Below, piece after piece: positions 1 to 11,027 of a stretch of 64,000 bases of DNA (position 1 is the stretch's first letter; the number at the start of each line of letters is the position of its first letter). This DNA comes from Phaeodactylum tricornutum CCAP 1055/1 (lineage: Eukaryota > Bacillariophyta > Bacillariophyceae > Surirellales > Neidiaceae): assembly GCF_000150955.2 (NCBI RefSeq), contig NC_011673.1, positions 1 to 64,000 of the forward strand. Direction: 5' to 3'. Both the position numbers and the translations under genes were made by a program. Below the pieces are notes generated by a model. The model saw only the letters and a program-made list of their open reading frames with translations, did not search any database and was not told the origin of the DNA.

Positions 1-306
1 CCTAACCCTAACCCTAACCCTAACCCCTAACCCTAACCCTAACCCTAACCCTAACCCTAACCCTAACCCTAACCCTAACCCTAACCCTAACCCTAACCCT
101 AACCCTAACCCTAACCCTAACCCTAACCCTAACCCTAACCCTAACCCTAACCCTAACCCTAACCCTAACCCTAACCCTAACCCTAACCCTAACCCTAACC
201 CTAACCCTAACCCTAACCCTAACCCTAACCCTAACCCTAACCCTAACCCTAACCCTAACCCTAACCCTAACCCTAACCCTAACCCTAACCCTAACCCTAA
301 CCCTAA
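1..306. repeat. Telomere, (CCCTAA)n
   Basis: About 50 tandem copies of CCCTAA read 5' to 3' on the plus strand, so the G-rich TTAGGG strand runs towards the left end. This is the orientation of a true left chromosome end. One unit at 24-30 is a 7-mer variant (CCCCTAA); the other units are uniform, with 46 copies from 31 to 306. Unique sequence begins at about 308. Confidence 0.98.
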
Positions 307-1553
307 CCTTGTAGAACAGTTTGACATTGTCTTCCCCATTCCGGGGAGCAACGCAAGAGCGGGCGGGTCCGTCGCGAAATAAGCACCAGATTTCGTAAAA
401 CGCTCCGAATTACACTCCAAATCACCACACTACATGATCACCAGTCTCATCTGGTGTTAGCCTACCCTATCCGCAAAAAAACATCCGCGGTCAATGCTGT
501 TCGCTTCCTACATTGTAGATGCAAACAGGGTGCCATGAGTGTTTTCTGTTGTAAAATTTGAAGAAAGAAAAATTCTCTACTAGCTAGAAGCTGTATAAAG
601 GGCAAGTCCATTTTGGCCTATACTGACTGTTCACAGTTGTACGTAAGCAACACAAAACGCAGACGCGACTTACGGAAGAACGACCGACTGTGAAAGTTGT
701 TCGCCAGACGTCAGCAAGTTAGTTATCCCTGTGGAGTAACTTTCACCGTTTTTGAATCTCAGTGGGAGTTTTTTGGATCCCAGTGGGATGCGTTAAGTAA
801 AAAATGAATCCCTGTGTAAAGATAAAATATGCATTCATGTATAAGTTTAGTACACAGGGATCTCCTTTTCCTTAGGTGATTTATCACCAATCCAATAGAA
901 TTACTTAGACAAGAGACAAACCATGATGAAGATCCCAGAGCAATTACTTAATCATGAGACAAACTATGTTGAAGATCCCGGAGCAGTTACCTACGCAAAA
1001 GACAAACCAACTTGAAGATCCCGGAGCAGTTACTTACGCAAAAGACAAACCAACTTGAAGATCCCGGAGCAGTTACCTACGCAAAAGACAAACCAACTTG
1101 AAGATCCCGGAGCAATTACTTAGAAATAGTTTTTGGATTAATTGTATAAAGCTAGGTATACCCCTACTTCTCTGGGATCTTCCTGCCCTTAGGATGTAGC
1201 GGGAAAGAATCTCTCATGGAAAGAACCTCTGTTTCATGTCGAAATGAACTAAGAGTAACGCAACTCACAGTAAAGAAATCCGGGGTATCCCTAATTATTT
1301 ACTTGCATCATTACATACAATAGGATAGGGATCCCAGAGGAATTACTTACAAAGCCACAACGGAGATGAGGGTCCCAGCTAGTTTATTTCGATTACTTTA
1401 CTGTCAACATAAGTGGTCGTCTCGCAACCCGAAATAATTAAGCTGAATTGTTTCTTTACTGTTCATGTTGAGAATACAGAACTACTTTCCTTTTGTTATC
1501 AACCCATTTGACACCCTTGTCGCAGTTTTGTTAATAAGCATGTACATGTTCTC
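307..1553. other. Subtelomeric non-coding region
   Basis: There is no convincing coding region between the telomere and the first gene. The stretch holds the 43-bp tandem repeat listed separately. It also has an 11-bp perfect inverted repeat (ATCCCTGTGTA at 808-818 with its complement at 851-861, 32-bp loop) and scattered copies of a GATCCC(A/G)GAG-type core, for example near 773-787 and 1328-1340. It is AT-rich compared with the genes. Whether it is shared with other chromosome ends cannot be seen here. Confidence 0.7.
899..1124. repeat. 43-bp subtelomeric tandem repeat, about 5 copies
   Basis: Units start at 928, 971, 1014, 1057 and 1100, each beginning GAAGATCCC(A/G)GAGCA; the last is partial and a partial unit precedes the first at about 899. 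The three middle units are nearly identical (one C/T difference), while the outer ones are more diverged. This is the pattern expected of unequal exchange in an array that expanded from its centre. There is no spacer variation, so it is not a CRISPR-like array. Confidence 0.9.
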
Positions 1554-2305
1554 TTAGCCTTGTTCGCCCTTTCCGATGTGCTTCCGGCTTCGACCCCGTC
1601 GATTGAGTTTGTTCTTTCGCGCGCTTTGCCCATTCTCGTGTTGATGGGGTGCAGGAGATTTTTTATTTAAGTTCTGGTTCCGCGATCCCTTACTTTCGTT
1701 GGTATTCATGGAGCCTGTAGCTGGTGCAAATGAGATTACCATCTGCATGCCGTCCTGAAGGGAAAGGGAGAAAAGAACAAAGAAGGGGTGAGAAGGGAAA
1801 ACCGCCTTCTAATGTCCGAAGTTTGGCGAACGCATGGTTAGGTGGGACGGAACAGACATACCGGGATCCGAAAGCCGGTATCTTCCATCGCAGAAACAGC
1901 TGCGGTGACAGCTTTTTTAGAAGGTGGGCGGGGGAGGTTCTGACGCACCGCCTTGGTACCACCCTTGGAATCTTTCGTGACTGTTGCTACTGCCAAAGCC
2001 GCTTGCCGGTTTTGACGACGCTGGTCAGCACGTTCTTTGCCGGACATAGTTACCGTAATTTTTCTCCTGCGATTATCCTTCGTCTCCAGGAGCTGCTTAG
2101 CGGCACCCGATTTTGCTGTCTGATTCTTTACTTCGACTTCGACTTGCATAGCTGTTGGCTTGGTATTTTGCACAATACCGCGCCTAGCCGCCATAGCGGC
2201 GTTTCGCTTTGCTCGACTGGTAGCGATAGAGCGATCGACGTTTGACACGGTCTTCTTTGGAAGCACCATCGTCTTCTTCTCTGTCTTCCGACGCTGTGCG
2301 ATCAT
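1554..2305 (-). CDS. Small basic protein of unknown function (2 exons)
   Basis: The joined exons 2305-1862 and 1754-1554 encode 214 residues. The 107-nt intron has donor GTATGT after codon GFRIP and acceptor CCCTTCAG behind a long pyrimidine tract; both exons meet in phase 0. The protein is strongly basic (many K and R) with no clear domain, membrane segment or signal peptide. A KERADQRRQNRQAA helix sits near the middle and the tail is RRGRSRKHIGKG-like. The composition suggests a nuclear or nucleic-acid-binding protein, but that is inference only. A second ATG at 2269 is an equally possible start. It is the first gene from the telomere, about 1.25 kb inside. I do not recognise a family. Confidence 0.6.
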
Positions 2306-2902
2306 ATCGTCTGGATTCCACGACAGATGGCAAAGAGGATTAAAGGGGCGGTTGAGGAAAAGACGTACTTGAAAGACCAGTCACAACGATTCACCCATTC
2401 CTACCTAACGACATGCCCATCGTCGACGACGGTTCCGCTGACGACGAAGTCCCAATACTGAAGTTTCCGGGTATGAGTAGAGGCATGATTACGAACGCAA
2501 GGTCTCTGTAATAGCGAGTCTTTTATAGTAAGTGGTCGATGGAAATCCGGTCTTTTTGACTGTGAGAGGCAGTTGACCGCAATGTGTCTGTCGCTGCTGT
2601 TTTGTCCTTCTTGGTGCTCGGATGGCATTGACTGTGAAGACGGATGACGCGCGGTCCAAGATTCTCAATTTGTTTCACAGTCACAAAAAAAATTTATAAG
2701 AAACATAAATTATTTGTCGTCTAGGATATTCCTTTTTTTGAAAAACCGATTTGCTGGCATAACAGACAGGAAACAGATGACGTGACAGTGAATTTTGAAT
2801 AAGGGGTTACTGTCCGATTGTGCCCACCTATTATTTATCACGGTCAACACCAACACAATTAACAGTAAACACTACCTTCCCCGACGGCAATTGGCAGCGT
2901 AT
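2306..2902. other. Intergenic region, no gene seen
   Basis: It lies upstream of the basic-protein gene and downstream of RPC2. It holds three exact copies of the TCACAGTCA-type 9-mer (2557, 2629, 2675) and an AT-rich run near 2690-2715. A 75-codon open frame on the minus strand (2401-2628) has no supporting features. Confidence 0.6.
2557..2683. promoter_or_regulatory. Cluster of three TCACAGTCA/TGACTGTGA motifs
   Basis: TGACTGTGA lies at 2557-2565 and 2629-2637, and TCACAGTCA at 2675-2683. They are 250 to 380 bp upstream of the basic-protein start at 2305. This is the densest cluster of the 9-mer in the window. A promoter role is inferred from position and recurrence only. Confidence 0.4.
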
Positions 2903-5900
2903 TCATTTATCTTGCAGTCGGAGACGAGGTAAGACATTCATCGATTGGAGCTCCTGGAATAGAAGCTTACAAGCATAGGGTAAACGGATATCAGCCACTT
3001 TTTCGCCGGACCGGCAGTATTGACACCAACCTTCGTATTGTAGTAGCCCACAAGTGAGGCAAACGTTGGCACTGAAGGCATCCGAAGAATGCATAAGGCG
3101 CTCCATGATCAAGTTTGATACTCCATACGCAATTAAACAATCGCGTTCCATTTCACCCAAACGCAACCCACCATCACGAGATCTACCTTCTGTCGGCTGA
3201 CGTGTTAGCACGGCGCGAGGACCCCGGGCCCGCGCATGTGCCTTGTCCAAAACCATGTGCTTGAGCTTTTGATAAAACACGGGGCCGGAGAAAATGTATG
3301 CATCCAATGGCTCGCCGTTAGTGCCACTATAGAGAATATCTTTACCGGTATAGTTGAGACCATTTCTCAGCAAAGCCTCCGACGCAGATTGTGCAGTGTC
3401 AGCAGAACCAAATTCCTCTCCGAAAGCCGAGGAATATCCTTGACGACCTTCGTACAGGCCTGCCTTTCCTACCAAAAGCTCTAAAAGCTTCCCGACAGTC
3501 ATCCGAGAAGGAAAGCCATGTGGGTTCATTATTAGATCGGGGACGTGCCCAAATTCGTTGAAAGGAAGGTCTTCTTCCGGTACAATTAAACCACAGACTC
3601 CTTTTTGCCCATGCCGTGAAGCAAATTTATCCCCGATTTCTGGCCGGCGAACTTGACGAAGCATAACTTTGATCAGAAATTGCTCGTTTTCGTTTGATGT
3701 TATCAGCACTTTATCGACATAGGTAGACGCACTTCCGCGATAAGATACTCCAGAGGGTTTGTAATTCAAGTGGGCCATCGACATGCCGCTGTTAAATCCG
3801 AAATCGACGCCAGCCATATTGCTAGTGGTGTCTGCAGGGGATTCCTTGTTAACCATTACTGAGCCATTTTCAATCTTTTCCCCGACTCGGCAAATTCCAT
3901 CTTTGTCAATTGCCATGTATCGAGCGAAACGCTTATCGTCTTCGCCATCCGGAAAACTACCTGGATCAGGAGGAGCACAAGTCCGGTCCATAGTTCCATT
4001 GGCGTAGCGCCGAACACTTGTTTGGTGTTTTCGAAGAACCATACAACGCCCAAACCCTCGATCAACTGCTGCCTTGTTCAGAATGATTGCATCTTCAATA
4101 TCATAGCCACTGTAACTCATCACGGCAATGCACGCGTTATGACCACCTGGTATATTGTCGAAATTTACCAAATCCAGGGTTCTACTTTTCACCATTGGTT
4201 TTTGTGGATAAATTAGGGTATAGATAAGACCGTCCATTCGTTCGTATTGGTTCATTGACACAGAACCCATAGCCTGTTTTGCCATAGCAACAGTATAGGT
4301 GTTTCGCGGAGACTGGTTGTGGTGCGGAAACTGAAGCGAAGAATCCTTCGGGTGAGACATTCGTTTGGATGGTGCGATCCATCATCATTCGACCGTATCA
4401 ATCATACATACCGGAATGATCCCCCCAACGACACCCAAAATGGTGAATGGATCTACCTCCAAATGTGTATAACGCATTTTACGCGTTTCCAACCCGTGCA
4501 AGATAGCGACTTCCAAATCACGTTCTGTGACCGCGATCAGCGTGTTATTTTCTTCGTTGCAGTCTACATATTCAACGATTCCTTGCCGCATCAAGTCGGT
4601 GATGTCCATCGTACCCAATGCCAACGATTCCATATGAATTTGTTGTAGTTTGGGTAGGCCAGTTTCTTCGTCCACGATCAAAAGTGGCCGGCAAACTCTA
4701 CCACCATCAGTGGCGATGTGAACCGCGCACTGTTCGTCGTGGAGATAGACGGAGACAAACTCTCCCGCCAGCCCTCTACGTCGCATCTTTCGGAGGTTCC
4801 GAACAAGTTCTCTCGGCCGAGTGTGCACCCCTAGTATCAGTCCGTTCAAAAACACTAGAAAGGCTTGGTGCGAATTAATTTCGTGGCCCGTCATCCGCTT
4901 GACGTCTTCAACTCCAAGGTCTCTGCAAATCCGTTCAATAGGTCTTGTGTCAGCTTCATCGGTTGTAATGTGTCCAAGCAACGCCAAATTTTTCACCAAA
5001 CCGCAGGCTTCACCTTCGGGAGTATCTGCGGGACACAACATACCCCATTGCGAAGGCTGCAATGATCTCGGGCCGCTCACTTTCCGAGTTTTCTCAAATT
5101 GGCTGTTGATTCGGGTCATCATGCCAAGGGCAGACATATACGAAAGACGAGACAGAACTTGCGTGACCCCGGCTCGGTCCATACGAAATCGCTTTAACAC
5201 CCAATTTCCTGTTGCAATAGCGTTGATCATTCCGTTTGTTATTGTATCAGGGCGAATCGTTTTGACAACATCAAAGGCTTGTGTGCGATTTGGCTTTGAC
5301 AGGACGAGATCGGCCTGTCGCTTCAAATCTTTGTTGAAAATCTTGAACAAATCCTCAAAAAGTAAGCTCAATAGATTTCCAGCTAGTTCGAGGCGTTTGT
5401 TTCCGTAGTAATCCTTGTCATCCAACGGCATCTTGCCAAGATGTACCAACAATACTCGCCGAACAATATGGCCAATATAGAGAGCCTTCTCACGAAAATC
5501 AAAATGTGTAACGGGAACGTGGCTCAGTACAACGTTCGCCAGCACCTCTCTCGCCTCGTCTTCGGGAGACACATTCTTTCTATAGCTACTGCTTGGCCCA
5601 CTGGGCCCCGATCGGCCACGAATTTTGGCACCAATGAAACGTAGTGCCTGAGCTTGTGTGTGTATACCGAGACGGCTAGGCTCTTCCAGCGAAAGGGCCA
5701 GTGCGTTGATGATCGGTGACTCGCTACCAACAAGCTGCACAAGCTCCAAATCAGACTCTATGCCCATTGCCTTCAGTACAACAGCAACTGGAATATCGTC
5801 GCCGAGAGTATTGTTTTTAAGATACACGCGGCCGTTCTTAATCAGAATATAGGCCTTCGATTTCCTTTCATGGGTGGAGGACGTGATCGACGCCATGATA

Positions 5901-6778
5901 CCTTTATTGTCTTCTTCTAAGATGACTCGATTCTTGGACAATTGCTCCTGAATAAGTATTACCTTCTCCACGCCCTTAATAACGAAGTAGCCGCCAGGAT
6001 CGTAAGGGCATTCCTTCATACCCGCCAGATCGTCTTCCGACCTGTCCCGGAGAAGACATTTCTTGGAGCGCAACATGATTGGCATTCGCCCAATCATGAC
6101 CTTTCTTTTGACGACAATCTGCCGTCCCCGGGTGTAGCGAACGTTGACGTAGATAGGTGCCGAGTAAGTACAGTCGCGAAGTCGGCATTGGAAGGGCGTG
6201 GCGGATTTCACCGAATAAGAATCTTCCTCCACAGAGGGTTCTCCGACCCAGCAAGCCTCATAACGCAAATAAAATTTTGGATCGTGTTCGGAACGAATCT
6301 CGCACGCCGAAGGACTTTGGACAATTTGCTGCATTTCGACATCGACAAAATGGTCGAAGGAGTCAATGTGCTGGCGGAGAAGCGATCGTAGTCTTAGAAA
6401 GTACGGAAGCAATCTCCATTTATCCCGAAGACTTCCAACTGGGGCGTCATCGGGTGTCTTGGTAGATCCATAGTCGTGAACTTGAGGTTGTTGGATGTGC
6501 TGCTTGCCTCCCTTGCCGTGGTCGTCGTCTTCCAAAAGCTTTCGGCCTGCGGAACCTAAAGGGTGCTGATCGACTGCGTCGATCACGTCTTGTCCATGAA
6601 CGTGGTCAAACCCTTCCATCGGAAACTGGATTGGGTCCAAGTGCTCTCGACGCCATCCATGCCAACTCGCGGCATTCTTAGAAGTCAGGCAAGATCCCAA
6701 CGGGGACGCTCGCACTTGACCCCATAGGATCTTTTGGGTGACACTCCGCGATTGCCCGTCGTCGCACTCGGCACTCAT
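2903..6778 (-). CDS. RPC2: DNA-directed RNA polymerase III subunit RPC2 (2 exons)
   Basis: This is the second-largest catalytic subunit of RNA polymerase III, the nuclear enzyme for tRNA, 5S and other small RNAs. Exons 6778-4412 and 4330-2903 are joined across an 81-nt GTATGT...CAG intron in phase 0, giving 1264 residues. The splice restores the family run [17 protein letters not shown]. Visible hallmarks are [13 protein letters not shown] in the lobe, [15 protein letters not shown] in the fork, [16 protein letters not shown] and [15 protein letters not shown] in the hybrid-binding core, [18 protein letters not shown] in the anchor, and a C-terminal C4 zinc site at about 1213-1228. The ending [10 protein letters not shown] is typical of RPC2 rather than RPB2 or RPA2. 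ATG 6778 is the first in-frame ATG. It gives an N-terminal extension of about 120 residues before the conserved [12 protein letters not shown]. The gene is head-to-head with COG6. Confidence 0.97.
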
Positions 6779-7373
6779 GTGTCGTCGAGTACTCTGTATG
6801 CCTGTGAAGGCTCCTGTGTCCAGTGCGGTGACTGTATACAAATGCGGTTAATATGAAGCAGCTTTACCGTGATGTAATAACTGTGGCTTACAGACAATGC
6901 AGGATGATCTGCATATCCAAGCAAAGTACGAAGAATGTCAATCAATGGAAGCCAACCAAATCAACAAACGATCTCAGAACGAAGGCCCGAAAAAAGGGAC
7001 GGCACAGCGGTCTACAATTGTGACGCAAGAAGTACATAGGACTAAGTCTGATAGCTGTGGTTGTACCCATATCTGCAAGGCTGAAATTTTTGCCCGTGAT
7101 GTAACGGTAAATGACCTTTCTAGCTTACAGAGATAGCTCTCTCGAATAGCGAGCGGAAGCTGGTTTCATGCGTTGTTGGGATGGTAGTCGGTGGTTTCGC
7201 CGCGCGACTCTTTCCCTGCCTATTTCAAAAGACACGACAGCGATAGACCAAAGATCCCGAATGAGAAATTGACAAGCCAAAGGTTAAGTCCGTGTACATG
7301 CAGAGAGTCGTTTGCTGTTGCCTATCTATTACCTACACGGTTGTCTACTAGGCAGCACCAATAATCGACAACG
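6779..7373. promoter_or_regulatory. Divergent promoter region RPC2 / COG6
   Basis: A 595-bp gap separates two genes transcribed away from each other, so it must carry both promoters. I see no TATA box or exact TCACAGTCA motif. A CTGTAAG...TACAG arrangement just upstream of the RPC2 ATG could be an intron in its 5' leader, but nothing tests this. A 79-codon plus-strand frame at 6897 has no family signal. Confidence 0.5.
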
Positions 7374-9767
7374 ATGTCTGATTCCGGGACGGCAGGAGAT
7401 GCAAACATGTCCAGCGATCAGTTGGCGTTGGGGCAAAGCCACTCTATTTTGTCGGACAAAGTCTCACGAGCACTTCAGGTACGGACGGACACTCCGGCAA
7501 TGAAGGCTGCGCTAGAAGCTCTCTGCCACTTGGACACCAAACAGCACGAGTATTCGGTTGACTCGAGGACCGTACGGGTCGCCATTGAACAGGATGCCCT
7601 TCAGCAAGCCTTGTCCTTGCAACGTGAACTCAAGTCGCTAGTACTAACGATTCAAGAGCTTCGTCAAGGCGTATCAGAGACGGCGACAATTGCTCACAAA
7701 GTGCGAGAATCTATTCACATGAACGTTATCACTAGTGAAACGGAAAACACCATGTTGCAAAAGCCGTCTCACCATTCCCAAGGTGCCGATGGCGTAGATT
7801 CTAACACTGTGTCATTGGATGTCTACGGTAAAGCGGATGCACAGGCTTTGGAACAAGAGCAAAAGCTTGCGTCCGTTTTGTCCGACGCCTTTTCGCACCG
7901 CGACTTTTCTCGGAAGCGACTCGAAGCGGTCCACTCCTTTTTGGAAAAGTTTAATCTTTCCCAGGAGGATAGTCGCCTTTTGGACCACTATGCTTTCGAA
8001 GACATTGGAGAGGGAACTACGGAATTTGCACCCGTGAACGGTATGGCTTTTCTAAATGCTTTGGAGAGAGTGAGGAAGATTCGTCAGGCTCTGACCCGAA
8101 CTTTTGGTGCGAGCGGTGCCGATGCGCTAGTGTCGGACGATACCGCTAGGGAAGATCAGCACTCCAATAAAGGAGGACTAGGAGCCTCATCTGCTCTACG
8201 AATGATGGAAAGCTTGGCCCAAAAGCAAGAGCGTGCCTACGAACGCCTCTACCATTGGCTGCAACGGTATCTACAAGTTTTCTCTTCCAGCTCTACCTCG
8301 CAAACGTCTACTTCGTTTTCAAGCGTTGACCAAGACGTTATGGATGAAGCTCTACAGCATCCATTTGTCAAGCAAAGTCTCCACACCCTTCGACACGTAC
8401 CAGCTTTCTATTCGCATGTCTTGGAGTTGGTGGCGTCAAGCCGTCGTGGAGAAGAAACCAGACGATTCCTGCTTGCCTTGACCAGCGGCTATGCAGGTCT
8501 ACCCCCAATCGAAATGAAAGCACATGATGTCGTTGCATATGTGGGTGATATGCTAGCATTCTCCTTCAAGGCGTTTTCCGTGGAAGCCGACATCACTTGC
8601 AGTCTTCTTGTATTTGAAGAGGATATTGAAGGCACCAGTATTGCGCTCAAAGAAGAAAGCAATCAAGACACAGACATGTTCTCGGTAGAGCAACCAATTA
8701 CGGCGAAAGATATGCTAGCAATTAGTATGAGCGGATTGGCACGTCCTCTGAAATCTCGAATCTTGCAAGTGATTGCCACGCTCGCACGTCGCGCCGATGA
8801 ACAGGAAAATGAAGCTGAAGACGGCCTGTACGGCGACGAGTTCGAAGAGGAGGGGGCTATGGTTCGTACACGCTTGAGCCATCTCTATGAAATTTGCGGC
8901 CTCTTGCTATTTTATATTTCCGCTTTGGAAAAAGGAATGCTTAAGATTGGGCTGGATACATCGAAGGGCACCGTACATGACGAAAAGAATCCTATCATCG
9001 CTTGTATCTTGGATTGTTTCGTTGAATCTGCTTCTGCTTACGGGGCAACACTTCGTGTATATGGTGCAATGCTGAGTCAACTATCTAGTATTACTGGTGA
9101 ATCCGAAGCGTCGCTTACTCGCTCCATGCTATCGTCCATTGCCGAGCTTCGTCAGCACTCTCCAGGGTTCTCTGTCGAGGTGTCTTGCCCGGCCGACACG
9201 CGAAAAATTCTATCAATTGATTGGGCTACAGAGACATTGGTTGAAGCTGCTTTGATCTCATGTACAATATTGGATGATGCGATGTCGCTTAAACTGGCCA
9301 TTTCCATTGCCAAATCAGCTGGGATGGAAACCGTAGCAGCTGAAAGACTAGACGAACGCGTCGATGCCATTGAGCGCAGTTTGATTGAGAAGCTGGTCGA
9401 CATCGAAACAAGCAGCGTTTTGAAACTATGTGGACTATCGTCGTTGTGGGAGGCCTCAAGTGAGTGGAGAGAAGTGGAAGGGACGGGGAGGCTCATGGCT
9501 ACATATCCCGGACTTTCACAAGAGGAGGCAGAAGCTGGAATGCGTGAGTTTTACGCTTCCCTTTTTTCTCCCCCTCTCCCGTCTCTAGAAACAACCATAA
9601 AAGATCCAGTATTGCGCAAGACAACTCGGTCCAAAATTGCCAGTAGCGTTGCCGAAGTGTACACAACGCTATACGAATCAATGATTTCAAGCGGCAAAGG
9701 CGGCTACGACGATATTTCTTTTTTGAGCCACTCCGCCGATCAGGTGAAGACATTGTTTTCTTCTTAA
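7374..9767 (+). CDS. COG6: Conserved oligomeric Golgi complex subunit 6
   Basis: This is a subunit of the COG tethering complex, which acts in retrograde vesicle traffic within the Golgi on the cytosolic face. It is a single exon of 797 residues, longer than the roughly 650 of animal COG6. Family landmarks appear in order: an N-terminal helical region with likely coiled coil (about 60-110), AFLEKFNLSQEDSRLL at about 180, LAQKQERAYERLYHWLQRY at about 280, and the PPIEMKAHDVVAYVGDMLAF stretch at about 375. The rest is the helical C-terminal legs region, with an acidic insert near 475-490 (EQENEAEDGLYGDEFEEE). The start is chosen at ATG 7374 in the context CGACGATGT, the first ATG of the frame. 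Confidence 0.95.
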   Translation: MSDSGTAGDANMSSDQLALGQSHSILSDKVSRALQVRTDTPAMKAALEALCHLDTKQHEYSVDSRTVRVAIEQDALQQALSLQRELKSLVLTIQELRQGVSETATIAHKVRESIHMNVITSETENTMLQKPSHHSQGADGVDSNTVSLDVYGKADAQALEQEQKLASVLSDAFSHRDFSRKRLEAVHSFLEKFNLSQEDSRLLDHYAFEDIGEGTTEFAPVNGMAFLNALERVRKIRQALTRTFGASGADALVSDDTAREDQHSNKGGLGASSALRMMESLAQKQERAYERLYHWLQRYLQVFSSSSTSQTSTSFSSVDQDVMDEALQHPFVKQSLHTLRHVPAFYSHVLELVASSRRGEETRRFLLALTSGYAGLPPIEMKAHDVVAYVGDMLAFSFKAFSVEADITCSLLVFEEDIEGTSIALKEESNQDTDMFSVEQPITAKDMLAISMSGLARPLKSRILQVIATLARRADEQENEAEDGLYGDEFEEEGAMVRTRLSHLYEICGLLLFYISALEKGMLKIGLDTSKGTVHDEKNPIIACILDCFVESASAYGATLRVYGAMLSQLSSITGESEASLTRSMLSSIAELRQHSPGFSVEVSCPADTRKILSIDWATETLVEAALISCTILDDAMSLKLAISIAKSAGMETVAAERLDERVDAIERSLIEKLVDIETSSVLKLCGLSSLWEASSEWREVEGTGRLMATYPGLSQEEAEAGMREFYASLFSPPLPSLETTIKDPVLRKTTRSKIASSVAEVYTTLYESMISSGKGGYDDISFLSHSADQVKTLFSS

Positions 9768-10081
9768 TTGAGAGACTGGAAGGATGGACTGGTTTCTCGA
9801 GTGAAACGCAGGAGAGTCTTCAAATACGGCCCGCGGAAAGAGAATGGCGAAGGGCAGAACAATTTTCGTGGCTTTACATATGATGTCAAATGAGCGCTAC
9901 GCAATATAATCAACTCAATCTAAGTGAATAACCGCTTTGGGTTTTTCCTCGGCTCCAGAGTACACATCGTAGCGACATTTTCCACATCATTTGGAAGCTG
10001 TTTCCCAATGTCAAAACACGCTGAAGAACAATTGGAACAACAGCCTCTATGTAACGACGCGCTATACTAGAATAACTACAA
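9768..10081. other. Convergent 3' intergenic region
   Basis: A 314-bp gap between the COG6 stop and the LYR-protein stop on the other strand. It should hold both 3' ends. No other feature is seen. Confidence 0.5.
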
Positions 10082-10408
10082 TCAGGTCCTTCTCGTTTTT
10101 CGAGAATCGTAATCATCGGGTTTTGGCATTGGGTTTTGCTCCATTGTTACACTCCAATTCGAAGACGCTGGTCTACCGCCACTCATGGCCATCTCATCGA
10201 ACTGACGCAGTTGCGAAAGGCCTTTGTACGCAATCGCGATTTGCTTATCTAGCTTGTCTTTGTGGGTCAAGTCCTTGTTTTCTTTCCATTCTTCCCGAAT
10301 CGCTTGGTAAATACCCATACGATTTTTAGAAGGATACGTCTCGCATGAACGAAGAAGTTGCTTGTAAAGAATCAACAGCGATGGCCTACCAGTTGGCAAG
10401 CCAGACAT
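10082..10408 (-). CDS. LYR-motif (Complex1_LYR-like) protein
   Basis: A small protein of 108 residues. The tripeptide L14-Y15-K16 within LLILYKQLLR, followed by helices with YPSKNR and IREEWKENKDL, fits the LYR/Complex1_LYR superfamily. These proteins serve as mitochondrial assembly or Fe-S-transfer adaptors that bind acyl carrier protein. Which complex this one serves cannot be told. The tail (about residues 75-108) is polar and probably disordered. ATG 10408 is the only reasonable start. A TGACTGTGA motif lies 195 bp upstream, and the copia-like element begins only about 275 bp upstream of the start codon, so the insertion sits in or near this gene's promoter. Confidence 0.75.
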   Translation of the reverse strand: MSGLPTGRPSLLILYKQLLRSCETYPSKNRMGIYQAIREEWKENKDLTHKDKLDKQIAIAYKGLSQLRQFDEMAMSGGRPASSNWSVTMEQNPMPKPDDYDSRKTRRT

Positions 10409-10602
10409 AGTGTAAGGCGCAAAGACTTACACAAAGAGAGGCCTTTGTTGCACTTCGAAAAGGATGCGATAAAACGCAAATAAAATTCGGCGCAGCGAAT
10501 ACGGATAAACACAATGAGAAGTGAGTGTAACAGGTAACACCACGTCTATTTCACACGGACAGACTTCGACAGCGAACATTGAGTGAGTGTATGAATTCTT
10601 TT

Positions 10603-10611
10603 TGACTGTGA
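10603..10611. promoter_or_regulatory. TGACTGTGA motif upstream of the LYR gene
   Basis: An exact copy of the recurrent 9-mer, 195 bp upstream of the LYR-protein ATG and 68 bp from the target-site duplication of the retroelement. The insertion therefore spared this element but cut off whatever lay beyond it. Confidence 0.35.
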
Positions 10612-10683
10612 CACATACAGCTGGAAGTTGCGATTTTAGGCGAACGCACTTCTATGTACAGCACTTCTGTCCCCCTATATACT

Positions 10684-10831
10684 AGAAAACTGCAACGGTA
10701 ACGGGCTAAAACGTGTCTGTGGGATCAAAGGATTGTAGATACGATAAAAAGATGTAAAACAAAGACTTATAAGCATAAACCCAAGATAAAGGGATAATGA
10801 ACCCCGATATGCTTGCCGTAGGGTTTTTCTA
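10684..10831 (-). repeat. 3' LTR of the copia-like element
   Basis: 148 bp, identical by eye to 17186-17333. The ends are AGAAAA and TTTTCTA on the plus strand, a short inverted repeat, and do not show the usual TG...CA form. Confidence 0.93.
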
Positions 10832-11027
10832 GTCCCCTCACATTGAGACCATGAACATAACCTTGGCGAAATGTGTCCCCTCAAAACCACAATGGGAAAA
10901 ATAGGGAACCAAATAAAAATAAAACTTCGACACTGCATGCAATGACAAATATAATGCAAATGCAATTTGTCCCAGCATTGAACCTGTTGAGAACGGGAAA
11001 GTCGGCAAACCCTTCTTGTGACTTGAA

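Noticed and set aside
899-1124. CRISPR-like array
   Set aside because: The units are contiguous 43-bp tandem copies with no unique spacers, in a eukaryotic subtelomere.
1724-2245. 173-codon plus-strand open frame near the telomere
   Set aside because: It overlaps the basic-protein gene, whose minus-strand exons are joined by good splice sites in phase.
2903-6778. RPB2 or RPA2 rather than RPC2
   Set aside because: The [12 protein letters not shown] anchor, [10 protein letters not shown] ending and overall block order fit the polymerase III subunit best.
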